This document shows positions 26,801 through 34,484 of a stretch of DNA of 64,000 bases, one piece after another. Position 1 is the first letter of the stretch, and the number at the start of each line of letters is the position of its first letter. Location: NCBI GenBank assembly GCA_943367715.1, contig CALRJY020000032.1:12610-76609 (forward strand), in the 5' to 3' direction. The notes beneath the pieces are model-generated. The model saw only the letters and a list, made by a program, of their open reading frames with translations, searched no databases and had not been told where the DNA came from. Made by a program: the position numbers and the translations under genes. The DNA is from JAEYXS01 sp943367715. GTDB lineage: Bacteria > Verrucomicrobiota > Verrucomicrobiia > Limisphaerales > JAEYXS01.

Positions 26801-27068
26801 GATGAAACGCCCTATTGGTTTGGATGAGCGAAGGCGTCGTCACCCGCAAGACCTTCCGCAACGCATCTTCCCGCGCGTCTTCCGGCACCGCTGGATTCAA
26901 CCGCTGGATAGCCGTCCGCAAACGTTCCACCAAAACGACGTCACCAAACGAATCCCGTTCCGCCGCCGGTTCACCGGGTGCAAGGTGCGGACCGTGTTTG
27001 AGGGCGTAATACAACTCCTCGAACCAAGTCAGGGCAACCTCCTCGACCATGGATTCGTTCAGGCTCAT
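23883..27068 (-). CDS. hsdR: Type I restriction enzyme, restriction (R) subunit
   Basis: A 1061-residue DNA translocase and nuclease of a type I system. The PD-(D/E)XK nuclease is at about 142-159 ([19 protein letters not shown]). The SF2 motor follows: Walker A QGSGKS at 321-326 and DEAH at 425-428 ([14 protein letters not shown]), then [13 protein letters not shown] (motif III) and the helicase C-terminal domain with [23 protein letters not shown] (motif VI). Length is normal. It begins in a 4-base overlap with hsdS (27065-27068) and is the last gene of hsdM-hsdS-hsdR, so translation is probably coupled. All key motifs are intact, so the system looks functional. Confidence 0.96.
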   Translation of the reverse strand: [1061 protein letters not shown]

Positions 27069-28372
27069 GCAGTTTCCTTCATTATTTGAGCGACACTCAA
27101 TTCTCCACTCAGGAGCTTCGGTAACAGCGTATCACGTAGCGTGGCGAGGGTGCGGGATTCCTGCTTGTTGGCAACAATCTTGTCGTACCAAGGCTGACAG
27201 ATCTTGGTGAAGGCTGTGTGTACTTCTGGCGTAGCTACGACAGCCTTAAAGCGGTCAATATCGTTTTTGCCGAGATGAATCACTGTGGTAGCGGTTTCTG
27301 TCGCTTCCACTTGAGCAAGAGGAGCTATGATGCTGTTGCGCACGAAGGCGGCAGAGAAACTGGGTTTAGGGGCAAAGACGCACACTCGCTGGTTTAACCA
27401 CGATTCAACTCCCGCCCAAAGATAGGCGCGAAACTCTCCGTCCATGCCGACAGCAATGTCTCCGGGCTTGAGCAAGTATCCCTTGGGATGAACCTCGGTA
27501 GTGAAGACAGCAGGACTTTCATCGGCAAGGTCACGAATGCGGATAAGTGGCCTACCATCGCAATTCGTGTTGAAAAGTTTTGAAGCAAACGGAGCACCGT
27601 AAATGACATCGGCGATTTCGTAAATTGAGCCAACGCGCCATCCTTTCGGAATGTGACCGAGCTCGGAGTCTTGGAAGGCCGAAGGGAAGACCCCCACCGT
27701 GTCAAGGTGGTGCTCATCATACTTGCGACCGTCGAGTTTGGCGCGAACGGGATCGAAATCCACGAACCAGCTCTGGAACAGCGCCCGCGCCATCGCCTCC
27801 AGCGTCGCATTCATCCGCCGGTTCAATTCGATCTTGTCATCCAATGCCCCCAGCATCGCCGCAATGGCTTTTTGCTCGGGGAGAGGCGGGAGCGTGAGCG
27901 GAAGCTGCCGAATGACGCCTTCGTTCAAGTTTGGCATTACGGCGCCTACCGCATGCTGCTTGAGCCATTGAACGGACTCGTCCGCAGAAAGTAAGAACGA
28001 CAGAAACTCTGGTTGAATCGATTCATCGAGTACCCGAAGCAGGATGGCACCCGTGCCGCAAATCCAACCTTCTTGTTTAGGCTCTACGATAGCCGAAAGG
28101 CCGGTTGCCTGGACACCACGACGAGCGAAAAGGATGTCGCCACACTTCAGGCGGTGTCGGGACAACCGAGCGGCGGTTTCTTCGGCGACTTCAGGAATGC
28201 CTTCGGTCAACAACCTGCGCCGCCCAATGCCTTCAGTCGGTACGACCGGAACTCCGCTCGACACGTAGTCGTAAGAATGGAGCTGCGAGCCGAATGGCCC
28301 CGTTTGCGTGTGCAAAACACCTTCATCACACAGGATTCCAACCGTTGTCTTACGCCAGTCATTACCCGCCAT
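27065..28372 (-). CDS. hsdS: Type I restriction enzyme, specificity (S) subunit
   Basis: A 435-residue protein with two target-recognition domains, each followed by a conserved helix. The first half has GPFGSQLHSYDYVSSGVPVV (about 25-45), KCGDILFARRGVQATGLSAIV and PPLPEQKAIAAMLGALDDKIELNRRMNATLEAMARALFQSWFVDFDPVRAKLDG as the central repeat; the second half has HIPKGWRVGSIYEIADVIYGAPFASKLFN, LLKPGDIAVGMDGEFRAYLW and the C-terminal helix NKQESRTLATLRDTLLPKLLSGEL. It sets the DNA sequence recognised by the complex; that sequence cannot be read from the protein. The start overlaps hsdM by 11 bp. The DNA is less GC-rich in the second recognition half (about 27100-27700), in line with domain exchange. 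Confidence 0.95.
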   Translation of the reverse strand: MAGNDWRKTTVGILCDEGVLHTQTGPFGSQLHSYDYVSSGVPVVPTEGIGRRRLLTEGIPEVAEETAARLSRHRLKCGDILFARRGVQATGLSAIVEPKQEGWICGTGAILLRVLDESIQPEFLSFLLSADESVQWLKQHAVGAVMPNLNEGVIRQLPLTLPPLPEQKAIAAMLGALDDKIELNRRMNATLEAMARALFQSWFVDFDPVRAKLDGRKYDEHHLDTVGVFPSAFQDSELGHIPKGWRVGSIYEIADVIYGAPFASKLFNTNCDGRPLIRIRDLADESPAVFTTEVHPKGYLLKPGDIAVGMDGEFRAYLWAGVESWLNQRVCVFAPKPSFSAAFVRNSIIAPLAQVEATETATTVIHLGKNDIDRFKAVVATPEVHTAFTKICQPWYDKIVANKQESRTLATLRDTLLPKLLSGELSVAQIMKETA

Positions 28373-29936
28373 AACCGAGCCCCTTCAAGTTTTCTTTGAT
28401 GGCTTTCTCCAGTTTGGCGGATTCTTGGAATTGAGCCTGAAGTCCCGCTGCGAGACGCGACATCTTTTCCTCAAACGGCTCGCCATCATCTTCCACATCT
28501 GCTGCGCCAACATATCGCCCCGGCGTCAATACATGACCATGGGTAGTGACCTCAGCGTTGGTGGCACTTTTGCAAAAGCCCGCCACGTCCTCATACTTGC
28601 CCACCCCTTTGTCTCCCCGCCACGCATGGTAAGTAGACACAATTTTTGAGATATCTACATCCGTCAGTTCGCGATGAACGCGATCAACCAGCGTCCCCAT
28701 CTTCCGCGCATCAATGAACAAGGTCTGCTTGCGTCGGTCGCGGCGTTTTCCATCTTTCTTGTTTTTCGTCAGAAACCACAAACAAACCGGAATCGGCGTG
28801 CTGTAAAAAAGCTGCCCCGGCATCGCCACCATGCAATCCACCAAGTCCGCCTCAATCAGTGCCTTACGTATCTCCCCCTCACCCGATTGGTTGGAACTCA
28901 TGCTGCCGTTCGCCAATACAAATCCCGCCATCCCGTTCGGCGCCAGGTGATGAATGAAGTGCTGCACCCACGCAAAATTCGCATTCCCCTTTGGCGGAAT
29001 CCCATACTGCCACCGCACATCATCGTCCTTCCGGAACCAGTCCGAGTCATTGAACGGCGGGTTCGCCAGCACATAATCCGCCCGCAAATCAGGATGCAGG
29101 TCGCGCCGGAACGTATCCGCATGTTCCGGCCCAAAGTCCGCCTCAATCCCGCGCAACGCCAGATTCATCACCGCCAGCCGCCGCGTGGTGGAATTGCTCT
29201 CCTGCCCGTAAATGCTGATGTCCCCGATCTTGCCCCCGTGCGTCTCCACAAACTTCTCCGACTGCACGAACATGCCCCCTGAACCGCAAGCCGGATCATA
29301 AACACGTCCCTTATACGGCGCGAGCATCTCCACCAGCAGCCGCACAATGCAGTTCGGCGTATAGAACTGCCCGCCATTCTTCCCCTCCGCACTGGCAAAC
29401 TGCGTCAGGAAATACTCATACACCCGTCCCAAAATATCCTTCGAGCGGTTCTCCTTGTCCCCCAGCCCAATCGTGCCAATCAGGTCAATCAGTTCACCCA
29501 AGCGGTGCTTGTCCAACGCCGGTTTGGCATAGTCCTTCGGCAGCACGCCTTTCAACCGCGGATTATCCCGCTCAATCGCCACCATCGCATCATCCACAAT
29601 CTTCCCAATCGTCGGCTGCTTCGCGCTGTTCTGCAGGTAAGCCCAGCGTGCCGCCGGTGGCACCCAAAAAACATTCTCCGCCTTGTACTCGTCCTGATCT
29701 TCCGCATTCGCCCCCGCGTAGTCACCCTTCCCCGCCTTCAGCTTGTTATGCATCTCCTCAAACGCATCCGAGATGTATTTCAAGAAAATGAGCCCCAGCA
29801 CGACGTGCTTGTACTCCGCCGCGTCCATGTTGCTCCGCAACTTGTCCGCCGCCAGCCACAGCTTCGCCTCAAAACCGATATTGGCTGAAGACTCCTTCTT
29901 CGTCGTCGCCTTCTGAGATTCCTTTTTCCCTGCCAT
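28362..29936 (-). CDS. hsdM: Type I restriction enzyme, N6-adenine methyltransferase (M) subunit
   Basis: A 524-residue SAM-dependent adenine methyltransferase. The N-terminal HsdM helical domain is at about 20-150 (LWLAADKLRSNMDAAEYKHVVLGLIFLKYISDAFEE). Then FYTPNCIVRLLVEML, motif I DPACGSGGMF (214-223) and motif IV NPPF (292-295) define the gamma-class amino-methyltransferase. Lys-rich N-terminal 18 residues are probably disordered. First gene of the hsd operon, with a promoter expected in 29937-30120. Confidence 0.97.
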   Translation of the reverse strand: MAGKKESQKATTKKESSANIGFEAKLWLAADKLRSNMDAAEYKHVVLGLIFLKYISDAFEEMHNKLKAGKGDYAGANAEDQDEYKAENVFWVPPAARWAYLQNSAKQPTIGKIVDDAMVAIERDNPRLKGVLPKDYAKPALDKHRLGELIDLIGTIGLGDKENRSKDILGRVYEYFLTQFASAEGKNGGQFYTPNCIVRLLVEMLAPYKGRVYDPACGSGGMFVQSEKFVETHGGKIGDISIYGQESNSTTRRLAVMNLALRGIEADFGPEHADTFRRDLHPDLRADYVLANPPFNDSDWFRKDDDVRWQYGIPPKGNANFAWVQHFIHHLAPNGMAGFVLANGSMSSNQSGEGEIRKALIEADLVDCMVAMPGQLFYSTPIPVCLWFLTKNKKDGKRRDRRKQTLFIDARKMGTLVDRVHRELTDVDISKIVSTYHAWRGDKGVGKYEDVAGFCKSATNAEVTTHGHVLTPGRYVGAADVEDDGEPFEEKMSRLAAGLQAQFQESAKLEKAIKENLKGLGYGG

Positions 29937-30122
29937 GTAAAATCTTATGGTTAAACCCTCTTCGTCCGGTAACTCCCAATCTTTTGCCCTGATACCCGCA
30001 AAGGGTCCAGCCCAAACCCTTTCCCCCTTCGCTTCCTTCTGTCAGCTTCTCTTTCGCGTATTTGGCGTAGTTCGCGGTTCCCCCTTGTTGGCTTTCACCT
30101 GTCTTTTCGGGGCCATTCCCTG

Positions 30123-30150
30123 GAGCTTGGTGTTTTGAATTTGGTGTTTC
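30123..30150. repeat. Degenerate 7-bp periodic repeat (GTGTTTT type)
   Basis: Reads GAGCTTG GTGTTTT GAATTTG GTGTTTC, four heptads in phase, between hsdM and the first sulfatase gene. Confidence 0.6.
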
Positions 30151-30227
30151 CCCCAAGTGCATTTCCCCAAGGCCCGTGCCCATCCGCCTTATTGCCATTC
30201 CCCGCCGGGAAACGCTACTCTGTCCCC

Positions 30228-31982
30228 ATGAAACCCTTCGCTGCCCTGCTGGCGGCTTTGCTGTCGTTCGCTTTCGGCATCCCCGCCCAAGCCGCCGCAC
30301 CGCGCCCCAACATCATCCTCATCATGTCCGATGACATGGGCTTCTCCGACCTCGGCTGTTACGGCAGCGAAATCAAAACGCCCAACCTCGATGGGCTCGC
30401 CAAGGGCGGCGTGCGCTTCACCCAGTTCTACAACACCGGCCGTTGCTGCCCCACGCGCGCCTCGCTTCTTACTGGCCTCTATCCGCATCAGGCTGGCATC
30501 GGTCACATGGTGGATTCCAAGAACAAGCCCGGCCCTGGGTATGTCGGTGATCTGAATCAAAACTGCATCACCATCGCCCAAGCCTTGAAGCCTGCCGGTT
30601 ACCGCACCTACATGGCCGGCAAATGGCACGTGACCCCGAACGAAGCCACCAAGCCGAACCCCAGCAAACACAACTGGCCCTTGCAACGCGGCTTCGACCG
30701 CTTCTACGGCACCATCCACGGCGCGGGCAGCTTCTACGATCCCAACTCCCTCACCCGCGACAACGAACTCATCTCTCCTTTCGCAGACAAGGAGTATCAG
30801 CCGAAAGAATATTTCTACACCGACGCCATCAACGACCACGCCACCCGCTTCATCACCGATCACGCCAAGCAGCACCAGGGCGAACCCTTCTTCATGTACT
30901 TGGCCCACACCGCCGCCCACTGGCCCATGCACGCCAAGGAATCCGACATCGCCAAATACAAAGGCAAGTATGACGCCGGCTTCGAGCCCATCCGCGCGGC
31001 CCGTTGGGAAAAGCTGAAGCAGATGGGCCTCATCGAAAAGCAATGGGCGCTCACTCCTCAATCCGATGAATGGAGCGATGTGAAAGACAAGGCGTTCGAG
31101 ATCCGCTGCATGGAAGTCTACGCCGCCATGATCGATAACATGGATCAAGGCATCGGCCGCGTCATCGCCGAACTCAAGGGCCAAGGCATCTACGACAACA
31201 CCCTCATCTTCTTCCTCCAAGACAACGGCGGTTGCGCCGAACTCATGGGCCGCGGTGCCAAGCCAACCGTTCCTCAACGTGCCGATAAACCCACGCTCCC
31301 GCCCATGGCCGCCACCGATCTGCAACCCGACATGATCCCCAAGCAAACCCGCGATGGCTATCCCGTGCGCCAAGGCTACGGCGTGATGCCCGGTGGCGCG
31401 GATACCTACATCGGCTACGGTCGCGGCTGGGCGAACGTGAGCAACACGCCCTTCCGCGAATACAAACACTGGCAGCACGAAGGCGGCATCAGCACCCCGC
31501 TCATCGCCCATTGGCCCAAGGGCATCACCGGCAAACAAGCCAACCAACTCGTCACCTCCCCCGCCCACCTCATCGACATCATGGCCACCTGTGTGGACCT
31601 CGCCGGAGCAAAGTATCCGCCTGAATTCAAAGGCCAAAAGCTCACCCCCTTGGAAGGCATCAGCCTCACCCCGACCTTCGCGGGCAAATCATTGCAGCGC
31701 ACCCAACCCATCTTCTTCGAGCACGAAGGCAATCGCGCCGTGCGTGACGGCCAGTGGAAGCTCGTCGCCAAAGGCCCCGCCGGCGATTGGGAACTCTACG
31801 ACATGACCGCCGATCGCACCGAGACGAAGAACCTCATCTCCCAAGAACCCGCCCGCGCCAAGCAGATGATCCAGCAATGGGAAACCTGGGCCAAACGCGC
31901 CATGGTCTTGCCTTGGAACTCAGAGCCCGCTTACGGCGAAAGAGCGGATAAAGGCGCAGGCAAAAAGAAAAAGCAGAATTAA
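30228..31982 (+). CDS. S1-family sulfatase (arylsulfatase A-like), first of nine
   Basis: A 584-residue exported sulfatase. The start at 30228 gives a signal peptide (MKPFAALLAALLSFAFGIPAQA). Metal ligands DD are at 35-36 (IIMSDDMGFSDLGCYG); the formylglycine motif is C73-C-P-T-R (RCCPTRASLLTG); KWH lies in TYMAGKWHV, and a late DNGG motif in FLQDNGGCAELMG. It is clearly the same subgroup as the gene at 44044: both have FYN-x-x-RCCPTRASLLTG and WAN-x-x-NTPFR. The C-terminus ends in a Lys-rich tail (ADKGAGKKKKQN). Substrate unknown. Codons strongly favour C. Confidence 0.93.
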   Translation: MKPFAALLAALLSFAFGIPAQAAAPRPNIILIMSDDMGFSDLGCYGSEIKTPNLDGLAKGGVRFTQFYNTGRCCPTRASLLTGLYPHQAGIGHMVDSKNKPGPGYVGDLNQNCITIAQALKPAGYRTYMAGKWHVTPNEATKPNPSKHNWPLQRGFDRFYGTIHGAGSFYDPNSLTRDNELISPFADKEYQPKEYFYTDAINDHATRFITDHAKQHQGEPFFMYLAHTAAHWPMHAKESDIAKYKGKYDAGFEPIRAARWEKLKQMGLIEKQWALTPQSDEWSDVKDKAFEIRCMEVYAAMIDNMDQGIGRVIAELKGQGIYDNTLIFFLQDNGGCAELMGRGAKPTVPQRADKPTLPPMAATDLQPDMIPKQTRDGYPVRQGYGVMPGGADTYIGYGRGWANVSNTPFREYKHWQHEGGISTPLIAHWPKGITGKQANQLVTSPAHLIDIMATCVDLAGAKYPPEFKGQKLTPLEGISLTPTFAGKSLQRTQPIFFEHEGNRAVRDGQWKLVAKGPAGDWELYDMTADRTETKNLISQEPARAKQMIQQWETWAKRAMVLPWNSEPAYGERADKGAGKKKKQN

Positions 31983-32057
31983 CTGACAACCTTTCTTCGC
32001 TATGCAGTCATTCTTACAGATTCACGACGGACCCGACTTGCCTATGCGCGATAAATG

Positions 32058-32103
32058 TTCCCCCTCTCCCCTCAACGGGGAGAGGGCCGGGGTGAGGGGT
32101 GAG
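32058..32103. repeat. CCCTCTCCCC-type palindromic element inside the 5' end of a sulfatase gene
   Basis: Contains CCCCTCTCCCC TCAA CGGGGAGAGGG and a GGGGTGAGGGG tail. The reverse complement closely matches 45782-45822. The same kind of element is widespread in many bacterial genomes. Here it overlaps the possible start region of the second sulfatase gene. Confidence 0.8.
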
Positions 32104-33558
32104 CGCGCCAATCACTTTGCGATAAGTTTACTCATTGCACTCTTGTGGTTGACCCTCTCTCTTTCCTCAGTCGCCGCCACCAAACCGGACATCGTCGTCT
32201 TCCTCACCGATGACCAGAGCCAGCTCGATCTCCAGCCCTACGGTGCCAACACCCTCCGCACGCCGAACATGCAGGCGCTTGCTGATTCCGGCATGCTCTT
32301 CACGCGCGCCTACGTCGCCTCGCCCAGTTGCGCGCCCAGCCGCGCCGCGTTGCTCACCGGCCTCATGCCTGCCCGCAATGGTTCCGAGGCGAACCACTCC
32401 AAGCCCCGCGCTGAACTGAAGAAATGGCCCGCCTATTTCAAGGAACTGGGCTATGAGGTCGTCGCCTTCGGCAAAATCTCGCACTACAAACACACGGTAG
32501 ATTATGGCTTCGATTACTTTGCCCACGATACCTTCCACGATCACGCCTCCATCCCTGCCGCTGTGGAGTATCTGAAAAATCGTCCGCGCGAGAACGCCAA
32601 GCCGCTCTGCCTCATGGTCGGCAGCAATTGGCCGCACGTCCCTTGGCCCGATGACGCCTCCGCCTACGATCCCGCCAAGCTACCCCTGCCCGCTGGCAGC
32701 ATCGATACTCCCGCCACCCGCGAATGGCGCGCCCGCTACGCCGCCGCCGTGACAAAAGCCGATGACGACCTCGGCACTATTCGCGCTGCTGCGAAAGCGC
32801 ATCTCAGCAAGGACACCCTCTTCCTCTTTAGCTCCGATCACGGCGCGCAATGGCCCTTCGGCAAATGGAACTGCTACGAAGCGGGCGTGAATGTGCCGCT
32901 CATCGTCGCATGGCCGGACAAGATCAAGCCCGGTTCACGCTCCGCCGCCATGGTCAGTTGGGTGGATTTCCTGCCCACACTCGTCGAAGCCGCCGGTGGC
33001 ACACCTGCGAAAGACATCGATGGCCGCTCATTCCTGAAGATTCTGCAAGGGAAGTCAGATTCTCTTCGCGATCGCATTTTCACCACACACACCGGCGATG
33101 GCCAGTGGAACATCTATCCCATCCGCAGCGTGCGCACCGAAGATGGCTGGAAATACATCCGCAACCTGCACCCTGAATACGCGTTCAGCACGCACATCGA
33201 CCTCGCTGCCAACCAGCTCAACACCGCCTATTTCCCCTCTTGGGAAAACGCCGCCAAGACCAATGAAAACGCTGCCGCCATCGTGAAACGCTATCACGCC
33301 CGCCCGGCTGAAGAGCTTTACGACCTGAACAAAGATCCTCACGAACAAGTGAATCTCGCCGCCGATCCCAAGCAATCCGACCGTCTCAAATCCCTGCGTG
33401 CCGAACTCGATGCTTGGTTGAAATCCCAAGACGACAAATTCCTCGTCGCCGGAAAACCACGCTTGCTGAGCGATCCCACCAGTTACGGCTCCAAAGCCCC
33501 CAACGGCAACCCAGCACCCAAAGACGGCGGCAAGCAGAAGGCGAAGAAACAGCCTTGA
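32092..33558 (+). CDS. S1-family sulfatase, second of nine
   Basis: A 488-residue exported sulfatase when begun at GTG 32092. That start gives a normal signal peptide (RGERANHFAISLLIALLWLTLSLSSVAA) and lies about 9 bases after GGAG; ATG 32044 or 32002 would put the product of a repeat element (CSPSPLNGERAGVRG) in front, which is less natural but possible. The metal pair is DD at 40-41 (LTDDQSQLDLQPYG), and the formylglycine motif is C80-A-P-S-R (SCAPSRAALLTG). The usual later motif appears as SSDHGAQWPFGKW. Its closest relative in the window is the gene at 39215 (shared PxCAPSRAAL-TG, THTGDG). A Lys-rich tail ends the protein. It lies about 110 bp after the first sulfatase gene. Confidence 0.9.
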   Translation: MRGERANHFAISLLIALLWLTLSLSSVAATKPDIVVFLTDDQSQLDLQPYGANTLRTPNMQALADSGMLFTRAYVASPSCAPSRAALLTGLMPARNGSEANHSKPRAELKKWPAYFKELGYEVVAFGKISHYKHTVDYGFDYFAHDTFHDHASIPAAVEYLKNRPRENAKPLCLMVGSNWPHVPWPDDASAYDPAKLPLPAGSIDTPATREWRARYAAAVTKADDDLGTIRAAAKAHLSKDTLFLFSSDHGAQWPFGKWNCYEAGVNVPLIVAWPDKIKPGSRSAAMVSWVDFLPTLVEAAGGTPAKDIDGRSFLKILQGKSDSLRDRIFTTHTGDGQWNIYPIRSVRTEDGWKYIRNLHPEYAFSTHIDLAANQLNTAYFPSWENAAKTNENAAAIVKRYHARPAEELYDLNKDPHEQVNLAADPKQSDRLKSLRAELDAWLKSQDDKFLVAGKPRLLSDPTSYGSKAPNGNPAPKDGGKQKAKKQP

Positions 33559-33590
33559 ATCTTGGCCCGTTTCACCGCGTCCTTAAGAGC

Positions 33591-34475
33591 ATGCATCGGA
33601 TTTTTCTCCTGCTCTTGCTCGCCGCCTGCGTCACGCATCAATGCCTGGCCGTAGAACCTGCTGAGTGGGTTTACCTGGATAACGGGCAGGTGCGTCTCGG
33701 CGTGAAGAAGTCTTCCGGCGCAGGCATCGCCTACCTCTCCCTCAGCGGCTCCGACCGCAATCTCCTCAATCACTTCGATCACGGCCGTCTTGTGCAACAA
33801 TCCTACTACGGCAAGGAGGACGGCACCATCTGGGCCAAGCAACCGTGGCGTTGGAATCCCGTGCAAGGCGGCGATTACAAGCACGGCGCCGCCAAGGTGC
33901 TCGAACTGAAATCAGACAAGACCACGCTCTACGCGAAGTCCATGGGGCGTCATTGGTCCGGCTGCGTGGATTTGCCCGAGGTCACCTTTGAGCAATGGAT
34001 TACCCTCACCGGCAAGGTCGCCCATGTTCGTTACAAGATGACTTACACCGGCAAGGACACCCACCCCACGCACGACCAGGAAGTCCCCGCCGTCTTCATC
34101 GAGCCCGACCTGCATACACTAGTCACCTACACCGGCACGAAACCCTGGACAGGCGATGCCTTCCACATCTCACAACCTGGCTGGCCGAACGAGTATAAAA
34201 ACATCACAGAAAATTGGGCCGCTTACGTGGACAAAGAAAACTTCGGGGTCGGTGCCTATGTCCCCATCGCCTCCAAGATCACCTGCTATCGCTACAACGC
34301 TGGAGCGACCACCAAGCAAGGTGCCTGCTCCTACTTCGCTCCCCTCATCCAGATGGCCATAACGCCCGGCACCGTCTTCGAATACGATCTCTACCTGACC
34401 CTCGGCAAACCGGAAGAGATACGCGAGACCTTCAAAAAGATTCGCGAAGGAAAGAGCGCGAAGAAACATCCCTAA
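33591..34475 (+). CDS. Exported protein of unknown function, in the sulfatase run
   Basis: A 294-residue protein. The start at 33591 gives a signal peptide (MHRIFLLLLLAACVTHQCLA); the longer frame from 33414 overlaps the sulfatase gene. The mature part has beta-sandwich-like content (EWVYLDNGQVRLGVKKSSGAGIAYLSLSGSDRNLLNHFDHGRLVQQSYYG; WRWNPVQGGDYKHGAAKVLEL), which suggests a carbohydrate-related fold, but no catalytic residue set was recognised. It follows the second sulfatase gene by 32 bp and probably belongs to the same operon. I do not recognise the family with confidence. Confidence 0.7.
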   Translation: MHRIFLLLLLAACVTHQCLAVEPAEWVYLDNGQVRLGVKKSSGAGIAYLSLSGSDRNLLNHFDHGRLVQQSYYGKEDGTIWAKQPWRWNPVQGGDYKHGAAKVLELKSDKTTLYAKSMGRHWSGCVDLPEVTFEQWITLTGKVAHVRYKMTYTGKDTHPTHDQEVPAVFIEPDLHTLVTYTGTKPWTGDAFHISQPGWPNEYKNITENWAAYVDKENFGVGAYVPIASKITCYRYNAGATTKQGACSYFAPLIQMAITPGTVFEYDLYLTLGKPEEIRETFKKIREGKSAKKHP

Positions 34476-34484
34476 ACAGCATTG

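Noticed and set aside
24240..27089. 949-codon open frame antisense to hsdR
   Set aside because: It mirrors the hsdR frame, has a His/Arg/Leu-rich, unstructured translation and no family features. It is a shadow of the GC-rich coding strand.
33414..33590. Longer N-terminus for the unknown protein after the second sulfatase
   Set aside because: The extension lies inside the sulfatase gene and is Arg/Gln-rich; Met 33591 directly precedes a normal signal peptide.
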